35,158 nucleotides of DNA from Acanthamoeba sp. SK_2022b (lineage: Eukaryota > Discosea > Longamoebia > Acanthamoebidae): NCBI GenBank assembly GCA_027943245.1, contig JANDJZ010000517.1, positions 1 through 35,158 on the forward strand. The letters run 5' to 3'. The position numbers were made by a program, and so were the translations under genes. Below are positions 1 to 6,987 of this stretch, one piece after another (the first letter of the stretch is position 1; each line of letters opens with the position of its first letter). The notes below the pieces were generated by a model. It did no database searches, was not told the DNA's origin, and saw only the letters and a program-made list of their open reading frames with translations.

Positions 1-143
1 ACCAGCAGCTTGCCGATATCCAGCCTGCTCTCGACATAGTCCTGCGCCGGGGAAGGAAAGCCGCAGGCCACGCGATCGGCAAACAGCGGTAACGTCAGGG
101 GTTCACCTGGTGAAAAAGCATACAACCTTGAATTGCTCAGCAT
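1..143 (-). CDS. umuD: UmuD N-terminus, cut by the left window edge
   Basis: UmuD is the RecA-stimulated self-cleaving subunit of SOS DNA polymerase V. Only about 48 N-terminal residues lie in the window and the gene runs leftward out of it. The visible part contains [12 protein letters not shown] followed by [13 protein letters not shown], which matches UmuD around its Cys-Gly cleavage site. The catalytic Ser and Lys lie beyond the edge, so intactness cannot be judged. The start is the ATG at 143; an in-frame ATG at 149 also exists. A LexA box lies directly upstream. The same start region is repeated at 1448-1776. I infer that this is the functional copy, because the other is truncated. Confidence 0.8.
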   Translation of the reverse strand, partial: MLSNSRLYAFSPGEPLTLPLFADRVACGFPSPAQDYVESRLDIGKLL

Positions 144-156
144 AATCATAACCAAA

Positions 157-172
157 CTGTATATTTATACAG
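157..172. promoter_or_regulatory. LexA (SOS) box of the left umuD copy
   Basis: The sequence ctgtatatttatacag fits the LexA consensus CTG-N10-CAG perfectly and is nearly fully palindromic. It sits about 8 bp before the first in-frame ATG of umuD on the minus strand and contains a TATAAAT that can serve as the -10 element, so LexA would block the promoter directly. Confidence 0.88.
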
Positions 173-337
173 TTAAGCATAAACAAAACGCGAACGCGTG
201 CAACCCCCAATCCCCCTGCGGATCGCGCTTTCCCGCGTAATATAATAATTTTCTGAGTGATTTTTCCTGCAGCTTTTGGCGTTCTTCGCGTGTGTTTACA
301 CACATGATACCCACCAAAACTGTGGATAATGCGGCAC

Positions 338-541
338 TCAGACCGTTGGCGTATCGATGGGCAGGATGAGTGAGGGATTGTCATTGCGAACGGCGCCGAC
401 GGCGGGCGATACCGGTTGCCAGACGAAATCCTCTGCCTGCAGGCTGTACACGTCAGCCTGCATTTGACCAGAGGGCGGGACTAAGCGGGTGTCGAGCCAG
501 TCGCGCGCGGCCGTCGGTCTCTGCTGCGTACAGCGCCGCAA
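338..541 (-). CDS. Unrecognised 67-aa ORF, possibly a fragment
   Basis: This open frame on the minus strand would encode a hydrophilic N-terminus and a C-terminus containing WQPVSPAVGAVRNDNPSL. I do not recognise it. The GC-rich codons and the position between a repeat end and a recombinase remnant suggest a leftover of a mobile element, perhaps a phage structural gene, but I have no domain evidence. It overlaps the recombinase remnant on the other strand at its 5' end. It could be non-coding. Confidence 0.2.
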   Translation of the reverse strand: MRRCTQQRPTAARDWLDTRLVPPSGQMQADVYSLQAEDFVWQPVSPAVGAVRNDNPSLILPIDTPTV

Positions 542-761
542 AGAACAGCGGCAGGCCTTGCCTCACGGGAGGAACGGCGGACGGCCTTACAAAATGACGC
601 CAATAAAATTGCGACTGGCAATGGCATCAATGGGACGGCCAGAGACGAAAGTCAGTACGTTATGCCAGGAGCTTGGGATAACCCGACAAACGCTGTACCG
701 CCACATTTTCCCTGATGGTCCACTGCGAGCTGACGGTATAAAGCTGCTCAACCGGGGATAA
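500..761 (+). pseudogene. Serine recombinase (invertase/resolvase family) C-terminal remnant
   Basis: Only the C-terminal DNA-binding end of a serine site-specific recombinase is left. From about 576 the frame reads GGRPYKMTP, then TKVSTLCQELGITRQTLYRH, then a DGIKLL tail. This is the hinge and helix-turn-helix that end Hin/Pin-type proteins. Upstream, the expected Arg/Ala-rich linker is split between two frames, which points to small indels. The N-terminal catalytic domain with its active serine is absent. No function is expected beyond possible DNA binding. Confidence 0.7.
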
Positions 762-819
762 TTTTAGCGGACGGAAAAATCTGGAGTTCCGGCGTAGAAC
801 CCCAAATAAGGAATAATCC

Positions 820-1191
820 TTAATTCATTTCAGGATTATTAATTCCATCTAAAACCTCTCGGCAATATTCTTTTTTATAGGCTTCATCATTACTTAATGA
901 CTTAACCAAAAAATCAGCATTTTTCCAACCATTATCCCAATGCGTATCGAATCCTGACTGTTCATACTTTAATGTTCTAGTTAATGAGTCTTTTATTTGT
1001 TTTTTATATTTATCAATTTTCTCATTGGTTGCCCCACAAACATCATGTGCAACACGAGCATTTGAGCCAGAAAAACCTATTGCTGAAATTGCCATCGCTT
1101 CGTTTGATTTGTCGAAATCATTCGCATATGCCACAGCATTAGATAAAGCGAATATGACAAGAGCAGGTATGGTTTTTTTGTATGAAATCAT
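820..1191 (-). CDS. Small secreted protein of unknown function
   Basis: The 123-aa product begins with a clear Sec signal peptide: Lys-Lys near the start, a hydrophobic core, and a likely cut after AVAYA before NDFDKS. The mature part is about 100 residues, hydrophilic and Lys/Asp/Asn-rich, with two cysteines (in HDVCGAT and KEYCREV) that could form a disulfide in the periplasm. I do not recognise the family. The gene is strikingly AT-rich against its GC-rich neighbours and lies between two recombinase remnants and two umuD-derived repeats, which suggests acquisition by transfer. A purine-rich ribosome site (AGGTAAAAG in mRNA sense) precedes the ATG. No promoter was assigned. Confidence 0.6.
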   Translation of the reverse strand: MISYKKTIPALVIFALSNAVAYANDFDKSNEAMAISAIGFSGSNARVAHDVCGATNEKIDKYKKQIKDSLTRTLKYEQSGFDTHWDNGWKNADFLVKSLSNDEAYKKEYCREVLDGINNPEMN

Positions 1192-1266
1192 CTTTTACCT
1201 CTAACTCATTGATTGTTCATGGGGTCAGTTTGAATATCGAAAATTATTGTACATTAAGGCTGCTTT

Positions 1267-1590
1267 TTAATCAGTCTCAACTTCTTTATAGAAGGCCTGA
1301 ATGCGACAAACTTGGGAAGTACTGTAGCCTGTCGCGTCTGCTGTTTCTCGGATGCTCAGTTTCTTAATCTGTCGGTAGTGCCTGATCCATCCTGCACGCT
1401 CCATCTCGCCGCTGGCGCGCACAAAGTAGGTGCCGTTGGGGTGCCGCACCAGCAGCTTGCCGATATCCAGCCTGCTCTCGACATAGTCCTGCGCCGGGGA
1501 AGGAAAGCCGCAGGCCACGCGATCGGCAAACAGCGGTAACGCCAGGGGGTCACCTGGTGAAAAAGCATACAACCTTGAATTGCTCAGCAT
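1267..1590 (-). pseudogene. Truncated umuD fused in frame to a recombinase-type HTH tail
   Basis: The first about 60 residues are UmuD-like: [18 protein letters not shown] through YFVRASG, with the Cys-Gly cleavage site. At about 1405-1408 the UmuD homology stops just before its catalytic serine motif. The frame continues into a 45-residue tail, [20 protein letters not shown] and [15 protein letters not shown], which looks like the C-terminal helix-turn-helix of a site-specific recombinase. The result is an open 107-aa chimera (109 aa from the ATG at 1596) behind an intact LexA box. It cannot self-cleave because the Ser/Lys dyad is missing. It is most simply a broken gene, but the frame is uninterrupted, so a product could be made during SOS. 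Confidence 0.7.
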
Positions 1591-1776
1591 AATCATAACA
1601 AAACTGTATATTTATACAGTAAGACATAAACAAAATGAGAACGCGTGCAACCCCCTACCCCCCTGCGGATCGCGCTTTCCCGCGTAATATAATAATTTTC
1701 TGAGCGATTTTTTTTTACGCCTGCTAAGCGTTTCACCGCCCCTTGCACACACGTTATCCACCAAAACTGTGGATAA
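1448..1776 (+). repeat. Direct repeat, right copy (umuD start plus upstream region)
   Basis: This is the second copy of the block at 1-329. It contains a LexA box at 1604-1619, the UmuD N-terminal codons and the same upstream tract ending in ctgtggataa. Sequence differences include a few synonymous and non-synonymous changes in the UmuD part (for example Gly-Asp-Pro against Gly-Glu-Pro near residue 14). Confidence 0.85.
1604..1619. promoter_or_regulatory. LexA (SOS) box of the chimeric umuD copy
   Basis: It is identical in its 16-bp core (ctgtatatttatacag) to the box at 157-172. It lies 8 bp before the ATG at 1596, so the chimeric ORF should still be under SOS control. Confidence 0.85.
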
Positions 1777-1777
1777 C
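1753..1777. repeat. Perfect 9-bp inverted repeat built from DnaA-box-like sequences
   Basis: The arms gttatccac and gtggataac are separated by 7 bp. The right arm with its preceding base gives tgtggataa, the reverse complement of the strong DnaA box TTATCCACA; the left arm gives TTATCCACC, one mismatch away. In the left repeat copy (305-330) only the right-hand box is preserved. It lies 127 bp upstream of fdhD. Its role is unknown. Confidence 0.5.
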
Positions 1778-1903
1778 CTGATGGGAGCGCCGGCAGGGCG
1801 TCATTCCCTACGCGAGTGGGATCAGGATCCTGTATAATCCCCACACCTGCTAATAAGAATTCACTCCCGTCGGCGCCTCGTCACCGACGGTCACGAGAAC
1901 GTT

Positions 1904-2746
1904 ATGAATAAGCACCTACTCCTCGCAGAAACCGACGATATCGAACAGGAATGCCTGTCGCGCCACGCGGTCTGGCAGCGCAACGATCTGGCTCAGGCGC
2001 AACAGGATTGGCTGGCGGAAGAAGTGCCGGTCGCCCTGGTGTACAACGGCATTTCCCACGTGGTGATGATGGCGACGCCGAAAGATCTGGCGGCCTTCGC
2101 CATCGGTTTTTCGCTGTCCGAAGGCATCATTGCCTCCCCCGACGATATCTACGACATTCGCCAACAGCCGGCCTGCAACGGCATTGAAGTGCATGTGGAA
2201 CTCTCGAGCCGCCGCTTTATGCAGCTGAAAGAGAAGCGCCGCAGCCTGGCCGGCCGCACCGGCTGCGGTGTCTGCGGGGTGGAGCAGCTGCAGGAGGTCG
2301 CCCAGCCCATCGCGCCGCTGCCCTTCACGCAACGCTTCGATTTGGCCCTGCTCGACCGGGCGTTGGCACAGCTGCAGGAGGTGCAAACGGTGGGGAAACT
2401 GACCGGCTGCACCCACGCGGCGGCCTGGATCCAGCCGGACGGCGCACTCAGCGGCGGGTGTGAAGACGTCGGGCGCCACGTGGCGCTCGACAAACTGCTG
2501 GGCTACCGCAGCCAACAGGCGTGGCTACAGGGGGCGGCGCTGGTGTCGAGCCGCGCCAGCTATGAAATGGTGCAAAAATCCGCCATGTGCGGCGTCGAGA
2601 TCCTGTTCGCCGTTTCCGCCGCCACCCGCCTGGCGGTCGAGGTGGCCGAGTGCAGCAACCTGACGCTGGTGGGCTTCAGCAAGCCGGGGCGCGCTACCGT
2701 CTATACGCATCCGCAGCGGCTCTGGCAATCGACGCCGGCGGCCTAA
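1904..2746 (+). CDS. fdhD: Formate dehydrogenase sulfurtransferase FdhD
   Basis: FdhD passes sulfur from a cysteine desulfurase to the molybdenum cofactor and is needed for active formate dehydrogenases. The 280-aa length is normal for the family. The family signature CGVCG is at residues 121-125, so the two sulfur-carrying cysteines are C121 and C124. Other FdhD-like stretches are [15 protein letters not shown] (about 61-75), GRTGCGVCG, and [17 protein letters not shown] in the C-terminal half, followed by [10 protein letters not shown]. The protein is cytosolic. The ATG at 1904 has only a weak ribosome site (gagaacgtt). No formate dehydrogenase gene is adjacent; the bestrophin-family gene follows 57 bp later on the same strand. 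Confidence 0.95.
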   Translation: MNKHLLLAETDDIEQECLSRHAVWQRNDLAQAQQDWLAEEVPVALVYNGISHVVMMATPKDLAAFAIGFSLSEGIIASPDDIYDIRQQPACNGIEVHVELSSRRFMQLKEKRRSLAGRTGCGVCGVEQLQEVAQPIAPLPFTQRFDLALLDRALAQLQEVQTVGKLTGCTHAAAWIQPDGALSGGCEDVGRHVALDKLLGYRSQQAWLQGAALVSSRASYEMVQKSAMCGVEILFAVSAATRLAVEVAECSNLTLVGFSKPGRATVYTHPQRLWQSTPAA

Positions 2747-2803
2747 CGCCGCCGGACAAGAATCGACTATTCTCAATAGCAGAACACCAGGAAGCCCCAC
2801 GTC

Positions 2804-3721
2804 ATGATCATTCGCCCGAACCAGAACTGGTTTATTCGCCTGTTCGCCTGGCACGGTTCCGTGCTGTCAAAGATCACCTTTCGTCTGTCGCTGAACGTAC
2901 TGATGTCGATAGTGGCGGTGATCAGCTATCAATGGTACGAGCAGCTCGGCGTACATTTAACCATCGCGCCGTTCAGCCTGCTGGGCATCGCCATCGCCAT
3001 TTTTCTCGGCTTTCGCAATAACGCCGGCTACAGCCGCTTTGTCGAAGCGCGCAACCTGTGGGGCTCGCTGCTGATTACCGAGCGATCCCTGCTGCGCCAG
3101 ATCAAAAGCCTGCTGCCGGACGAACCGGCGGTGCATCAGAAGGTCGCCAAGCTGCTGATCGCCTTCAGCTGGAGCCTGAAGCATCAGCTGCGCGCCACCG
3201 ATCCGACCGCCGATCTGTACCACAACCTCACCAGCAAAGAGCTGGCGGAAGTGATCGCCAGCCCGATGCCGACCAACCGCATCCTGCTGATGCTGGGCCA
3301 GGAGATCGGCAAGCTGCGCCGCCAGGGGCTGCTGAGCGACATCACCTTCGAGCTGCTCGACAACAAGCTGAGCGAACTGTCCCATGCCCTCGGCGGCTGC
3401 GAACGGCTCGCCAGCACGCCGGTGCCGTTCGCCTATACCCTGATCCTGCAGCGCACCGTTTACCTGTTCTGCAGCCTGTTGCCTTTTGCCCTGGTGACCG
3501 ACCTGCATTACATGACACCGTTTGTTTCGGTGTTCATTTCCTATACCTTCTTATCTTGGGACTCACTGGCCGAAGAGCTGGAGGATCCGTTCGGCGTGTC
3601 GGCCAACCATCTGCCGTTAAACGCCATCTGCAACACCATCGAGCGCAACCTGCTGGAAATGAACGACCAAAGCCCGCTGCCGCCGCCGATGAAACCCGAC
3701 GAGCACTTTAATTTGATTTGA
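2804..3721 (+). CDS. yneE: Bestrophin-family (YneE/UPF0187) inner-membrane channel protein
   Basis: The 305-aa product resembles E. coli YneE along its full length: an N-terminal MIIRPNQNWF, then HGSVLSKI, the TM segment around residues 28-45, and the signature IAIFLGFRNNAGYSRFVEAR (about 65-84) next to the pore region. Bacterial bestrophins form pentameric ion channels, and the Klebsiella homologue is a cation-selective pore. Further membrane segments lie around RTVYLFCSLLPFALVTDLHY and FVSVFISYTFLSWD. The cytosolic C-terminus has the conserved acidic LAEELEDPFG. The gene could be co-transcribed with fdhD (57-bp gap) and with the peroxidase gene 34 bp downstream. Confidence 0.88.
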   Translation: MIIRPNQNWFIRLFAWHGSVLSKITFRLSLNVLMSIVAVISYQWYEQLGVHLTIAPFSLLGIAIAIFLGFRNNAGYSRFVEARNLWGSLLITERSLLRQIKSLLPDEPAVHQKVAKLLIAFSWSLKHQLRATDPTADLYHNLTSKELAEVIASPMPTNRILLMLGQEIGKLRRQGLLSDITFELLDNKLSELSHALGGCERLASTPVPFAYTLILQRTVYLFCSLLPFALVTDLHYMTPFVSVFISYTFLSWDSLAEELEDPFGVSANHLPLNAICNTIERNLLEMNDQSPLPPPMKPDEHFNLI

Positions 3722-3755
3722 CCTATTTCACCCGAACACACTGGAGCCGAATGCA

Positions 3756-4718
3756 ATGAATGCAAATAACCCCCCGCCGCAAGCCGTATTCACGCCGGTG
3801 ACGCGCCATGCCATCTTCATCGTCGCCACCCTGTCGCCCGTTCCCGCCCATCTGGCGGCGGTGCGCGCCTGGTGCGGCGACATCGCCGCCGTGGTGCGCT
3901 CGGTCGGCAAACGCGCGCCGGCGGGCAACCTCACCTGCGTCTGCGGCTTCGGCTCCGAAGCCTGGGATACGCTGTTTGGCGCGCCGCGCCCTCGCCAGCT
4001 GCATCCGTTCAGCCCGATCGGCAGCGGGGAACGCGTCGCCGTCGCCACGCCCGGCGACATCCTGCTACACATCCGCGCCGATGAAATGGATCTGTGTTTC
4101 GAACTGGCCTCGCAGCTGGTCGGCAAGCTCGGCGACGCCGTGACGGTCATTGAAGAGGTGCACGGCTTCCGTTACTTCGATCAGCGCGCCATGATCGGCT
4201 TCGTCGACGGTACGGAGAACCCGGAGGGGCACGAAGCCTTCGACTACACGGTGATCGGCGACGAAGACGCGGCGTTCAGCGGCGGCAGCTATGTGCTGGT
4301 GCAAAAATACCTGCATGATATGCAGGGCTGGAACTCGCTCAGCGTGGAAACGCAGGAGAAGATCATCGGTCGCCATAAGCAGTCCAACATCGAGCTGGAT
4401 GAAGCGGTCAAACCGTCGTCATCGCACAGTTCGCTGACCACCATCACCGACGAGCAAGGCAACGAGGTGAAAATTCTGCGCGACAACATGCCGTTCGGCC
4501 GCCCCGGCCTGCGCGAATTCGGCACCTACTTTATCGGCTATGCGCGCTCCCCGCAGCCGATCGAGCAGATGCTGGAAAACATGTTTATCGGCCGCCCGGC
4601 CGGCAACTACGATCGGCTGCTCGATTTTAGCCACGCGGTGACCGGCACCCTGTTCTTCGTGCCTTCCGCTCCGCTGCTGGAAGCGCTGGCCGACCGCAGC
4701 GGCGCCGAACTGCATTAA
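3756..4718 (+). CDS. yfeX: DyP-type heme peroxidase (YfeX-like)
   Basis: This family uses heme and hydrogen peroxide to oxidise substrates; YfeX acts in the cytosol and has been tied to porphyrinogen oxidation and heme handling. The 320-aa protein has the DyP signature GFVDGTENPEG at residues 148-158 with the distal catalytic Asp at 151. It has His in SSSHSSLTT (H224) as the likely proximal heme ligand and Arg 242 in LRDNMPFG. No signal peptide is present and no encapsulin gene is adjacent, so this is the cytosolic YfeX type. The start at 3756 is fixed by an out-of-frame ATG-rich stretch just upstream and a ribosome site around ctggag. Confidence 0.88.
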   Translation: MNANNPPPQAVFTPVTRHAIFIVATLSPVPAHLAAVRAWCGDIAAVVRSVGKRAPAGNLTCVCGFGSEAWDTLFGAPRPRQLHPFSPIGSGERVAVATPGDILLHIRADEMDLCFELASQLVGKLGDAVTVIEEVHGFRYFDQRAMIGFVDGTENPEGHEAFDYTVIGDEDAAFSGGSYVLVQKYLHDMQGWNSLSVETQEKIIGRHKQSNIELDEAVKPSSSHSSLTTITDEQGNEVKILRDNMPFGRPGLREFGTYFIGYARSPQPIEQMLENMFIGRPAGNYDRLLDFSHAVTGTLFFVPSAPLLEALADRSGAELH

Positions 4719-4790
4719 GCCCTCCTTCTGCGGCAAAGCCTCCCCCCGCGACTTATACTGAATTAACGTTGCGTATTGGGGGGAGGCACC

Positions 4791-5900
4791 ATGCCGCTCA
4801 CATTCAAACGTTCGGAAAGGCTCTCCATCGGCACCGAAATAGAGCTGCAGCTGGTCGATGACGAGCGCTACGATCTCACCGATCGGGCCGATCGGGTGGT
4901 CAGCGCGGTCGGCGATCGCCGGCGCGTCAAACATGAGCTCACCAAATCGATGGTGGAGCTGAACAGTTCGGTGCATCGCGATCTCGATGAGCTGCACGCC
5001 GAGCTGCGCGCCCTGACGGATACCGTCCGGCGCAGCGCACAGCGCCTGGGCTGCGACGTCTGCGGCGGCGGCCGCCATCTCAGCAACGACTGGCGCAAAC
5101 AGGTCATCAGCGACAGCGCGCGCTACAGGCAGTTGGCCAGCCGCTTTGGCTATCTCTCCAAGCTGGCCTGCGTGTTCGGCCAACACATTCACCTCGGCGT
5201 CAACGACGGGGACGAGGCAATGTACCTGTGCCATGCGCTGACGCCCTATTTTCCGCAGCTGATCGCGCTCAGCGCTTCGTCGCCGCTGTATCAGGGCGTC
5301 GACACGCACTTTGCCAGCTCCCGTTTCAGCGCCCAGAATTCCTTCCCCAACTACGGATGCCTGGAACACATCTACAGCTGGCGCGAATTCAACGCCTACT
5401 ACGAACGGCTGAACGCCGCCGGCGTGATTGAAAGCGTCAAGGATATTTACTGGGATGCGCGGCCGAAACCGGAGCTGGGTACGGTGGAGATCCGCATCTG
5501 CGACACGCCGCTGCGCCTCGCGCACGCCGTGCTGCTGGTCGGTTACTGCCGTCTGCTGGCTGATTTTCTGTTGCGGCGCCGGACGCCGATCGCGCCGGAA
5601 TACGATGCCTTCACCCATTACAACAAGATCAACGCCTATCGCAGCGGTTTCGCCGCCGAATACGTCGATCCCGCGACGCTGCGCCGCAGCAGCCTGACCG
5701 CCCACATCCTGCACACGCTCGAAGCGCTGAGCGGTTGCGCCGAACGGCAGGAGGATCGGGCCGTGCTGCAGGCGGTCGAGCGCCATGTCCGCCAGGGCAT
5801 CAGCGATTCGGAGCATATCCGCCAGATGTTGCACAACGGCCTGCCGCAGGCTCAGGTGATCAAGCGCCTGTGCGACGAGCTGTTACAACCGGCAAGTTAA
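4791..5900 (+). CDS. ybdK: YbdK-type carboxylate-amine ligase (weak glutamate-cysteine ligase family)
   Basis: The 369-aa protein belongs to the GCS2/YbdK family, ATP-dependent ligases related to glutamate-cysteine ligase. YbdK itself has only weak activity in vitro and its true substrate is uncertain. Diagnostic parts are IGTEIELQLVD near residues 12-22, HELTKSMVELNSS near 46-58, FGQHIHLGVNDGDEAM in the middle and ELGTVEIRICDTPL near 230. The longest open frame begins with a TTG at 4776, but the ATG at 4791 is preceded by a strong purine tract (ggggggagg, 4778-4786) and gives the usual family length. Enterobacterial relatives are about 372 aa. Confidence 0.9.
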   Translation: MPLTFKRSERLSIGTEIELQLVDDERYDLTDRADRVVSAVGDRRRVKHELTKSMVELNSSVHRDLDELHAELRALTDTVRRSAQRLGCDVCGGGRHLSNDWRKQVISDSARYRQLASRFGYLSKLACVFGQHIHLGVNDGDEAMYLCHALTPYFPQLIALSASSPLYQGVDTHFASSRFSAQNSFPNYGCLEHIYSWREFNAYYERLNAAGVIESVKDIYWDARPKPELGTVEIRICDTPLRLAHAVLLVGYCRLLADFLLRRRTPIAPEYDAFTHYNKINAYRSGFAAEYVDPATLRRSSLTAHILHTLEALSGCAERQEDRAVLQAVERHVRQGISDSEHIRQMLHNGLPQAQVIKRLCDELLQPAS

Positions 5901-5995
5901 GTTTCAGCTATCGATTCCATACGCTAAAGCCACTGTTCATTATGTGCTCTTTCGCTACAATCGTGAGCACTGACATTCACCGTATCGAGGACACC

Positions 5996-6175
5996 ATGTA
6001 CAACTTCTCCCGCTATCAGGCAAAAGAACTGGCGCTGGCTTACATGAGCGGCAAAAAACACGATCTGTCGCCGCAAGAGTTTTTGCAGCAGCTGAAAAGC
6101 AGCGAACGTTCGTTTGAGCACCTGCTGAAACACGGCAGCGAAATGCCGCGTGAGGTGCTGGTTAAAAGCTTCTGA
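5996..6175 (+). CDS. Conserved-looking 59-aa cytosolic protein, function unknown
   Basis: The product starts MYNFSRYQAKELALAYM and ends MPREVLVKSF. It is charged, predicted helical and free of cysteine, signal peptide or membrane segment. The ATG has a good ribosome site (tcgagga, 6 bp before it) and a plausible own promoter in the preceding AT-richer 95 bp. I do not recognise a family. A GC-rich hairpin (6178-6192, arms ggccgg/ccggcc) follows the stop codon. It is listed as real on ribosome-site and codon grounds only. Confidence 0.65.
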   Translation: MYNFSRYQAKELALAYMSGKKHDLSPQEFLQQLKSSERSFEHLLKHGSEMPREVLVKSF

Positions 6176-6303
6176 ACGGCCGGTCGCCGGCCACTTTCCC
6201 TCTACGCCGCCGGTGGCGAGCCTGACAGGCCCGCGCATTCCCGGCCGTTCATCCCCCACTGCTCGCCCAACCTCGTTTCGTCTTCACAGGCGAAAACCTG
6301 ATA

Positions 6304-6353
6304 AATTCGTATCCAAAGGCGAATTATTGACATATTCGCATCCAGGTGCGAAT
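6304..6353. promoter_or_regulatory. Two tandem palindromic operators around the promoter of the SatD-like gene
   Basis: Two related palindromes lie 30 bp (three helical turns) apart. The first has arms aattcg (6304-6309) and cgaatt (6320-6325). The second has arms attcgca (6334-6340) and tgcgaat (6347-6353), perfect over 7 bp. A TTGACA at 6327-6332 lies between them and would be the -35 element of a promoter reading into 6389. The placement suggests a repressor that covers the promoter. The regulator is unknown; the C-terminal HTH of the first gene makes self-control possible. Confidence 0.6.
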
Positions 6354-6388
6354 TTATAGTCATCCCTCTGCAAACAACGGAACACGCC

Positions 6389-6985
6389 ATGCCGACGCCA
6401 ATCAGCGTTATCAGCGGCGATCTGGTCGATTCTCGCCGGTCAGACACCGTCAACTACCTCAATGGGCTGCATAGCCTGCTCGATCGGCTACGGCGCGACG
6501 GGCGGCTGCATCAGGTGGAAATCTTTCGCGGCGATGCCTTCCAGGCGCAGGCCGCCCCGGAGGACGGGCTGCTGCTGGCGGTGTACATTCGCCTCGCGCT
6601 GCGGGCGATGGGCGCCGCGCACTGGGATGCGCGCATCGCCATCGGGCTGGGCAGCCAACGGCCCGACGCCACCGGTTACGGCAGCGCCTTTATCAATTCC
6701 GGCAGCGCGCTGGACGCCATGGCAAAAAATTGCCGGCTGGCTCTGAAAACCGACAACGATCGGACAAACGCCATTGTCAGCGATCTGCTGCCGATGTTAG
6801 ATCATGTGATTGGCCGCCTGTCACAGGCCGAAGCGCGCATCGTTCAGGCGAGAATGTTCGCCGACAGCGGCGCCGCCGTGGCGGACCAGCTGCAGAAAGC
6901 CGCCTCCACGGTTTCCGCCGCGCTAAAACGCGCGGCCTACGAGGAAATCATGCGGTTTATTCACGCCATTAACAGGATCGTCTGA
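6389..6985 (+). CDS. SatD-family protein with cyclase-like N-terminal motifs and C-terminal HTH
   Basis: The 198-aa protein fits the SatD family, named after a Streptococcus mutans acid-tolerance locus; its biochemical role is not established as far as I know. Residues 6-16 (SVISGDLVDSR), 45-51 (IFRGDAF) and 77-87 (DARIAIGLGSQ), then AFINSGSALDAM, form an order of motifs that recalls class III nucleotidyl cyclase or palm folds, with two Asp residues in metal-like positions. Residues about 143-190 (LSQAEARIVQARM, then DQLQKAASTVSAALKRA) look like a helix-turn-helix. The stop is 2 bp from the start of the downstream DUF3307 gene, so the two form an operon behind the palindromic operators. The cyclase idea is my inference. 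Confidence 0.75.
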   Translation: MPTPISVISGDLVDSRRSDTVNYLNGLHSLLDRLRRDGRLHQVEIFRGDAFQAQAAPEDGLLLAVYIRLALRAMGAAHWDARIAIGLGSQRPDATGYGSAFINSGSALDAMAKNCRLALKTDNDRTNAIVSDLLPMLDHVIGRLSQAEARIVQARMFADSGAAVADQLQKAASTVSAALKRAAYEEIMRFIHAINRIV

Positions 6986-6987
6986 CT

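Larger units (their letters stand above)
1..329 (+). repeat. Direct repeat, left copy (umuD start plus upstream region)
   Basis: This block matches 1448-1776 at a constant offset of 1447 bp. It covers the first umuD codons, the LexA box and about 150 bp upstream, and ends at the motif ccaccaaaactgtggataa. Identity is very high up to about 265. It is lower between about 265 and 310, then high again to 329. The repeat may extend left of the window. The divergence suggests an old tandem or insertion-linked duplication. Confidence 0.85.

Noticed and set aside
4419..5834. 471-codon open frame on the minus strand
   Set aside because: It is antisense to the YfeX-like and ybdK genes, which have clear family motifs; the translated product matches nothing known to me.
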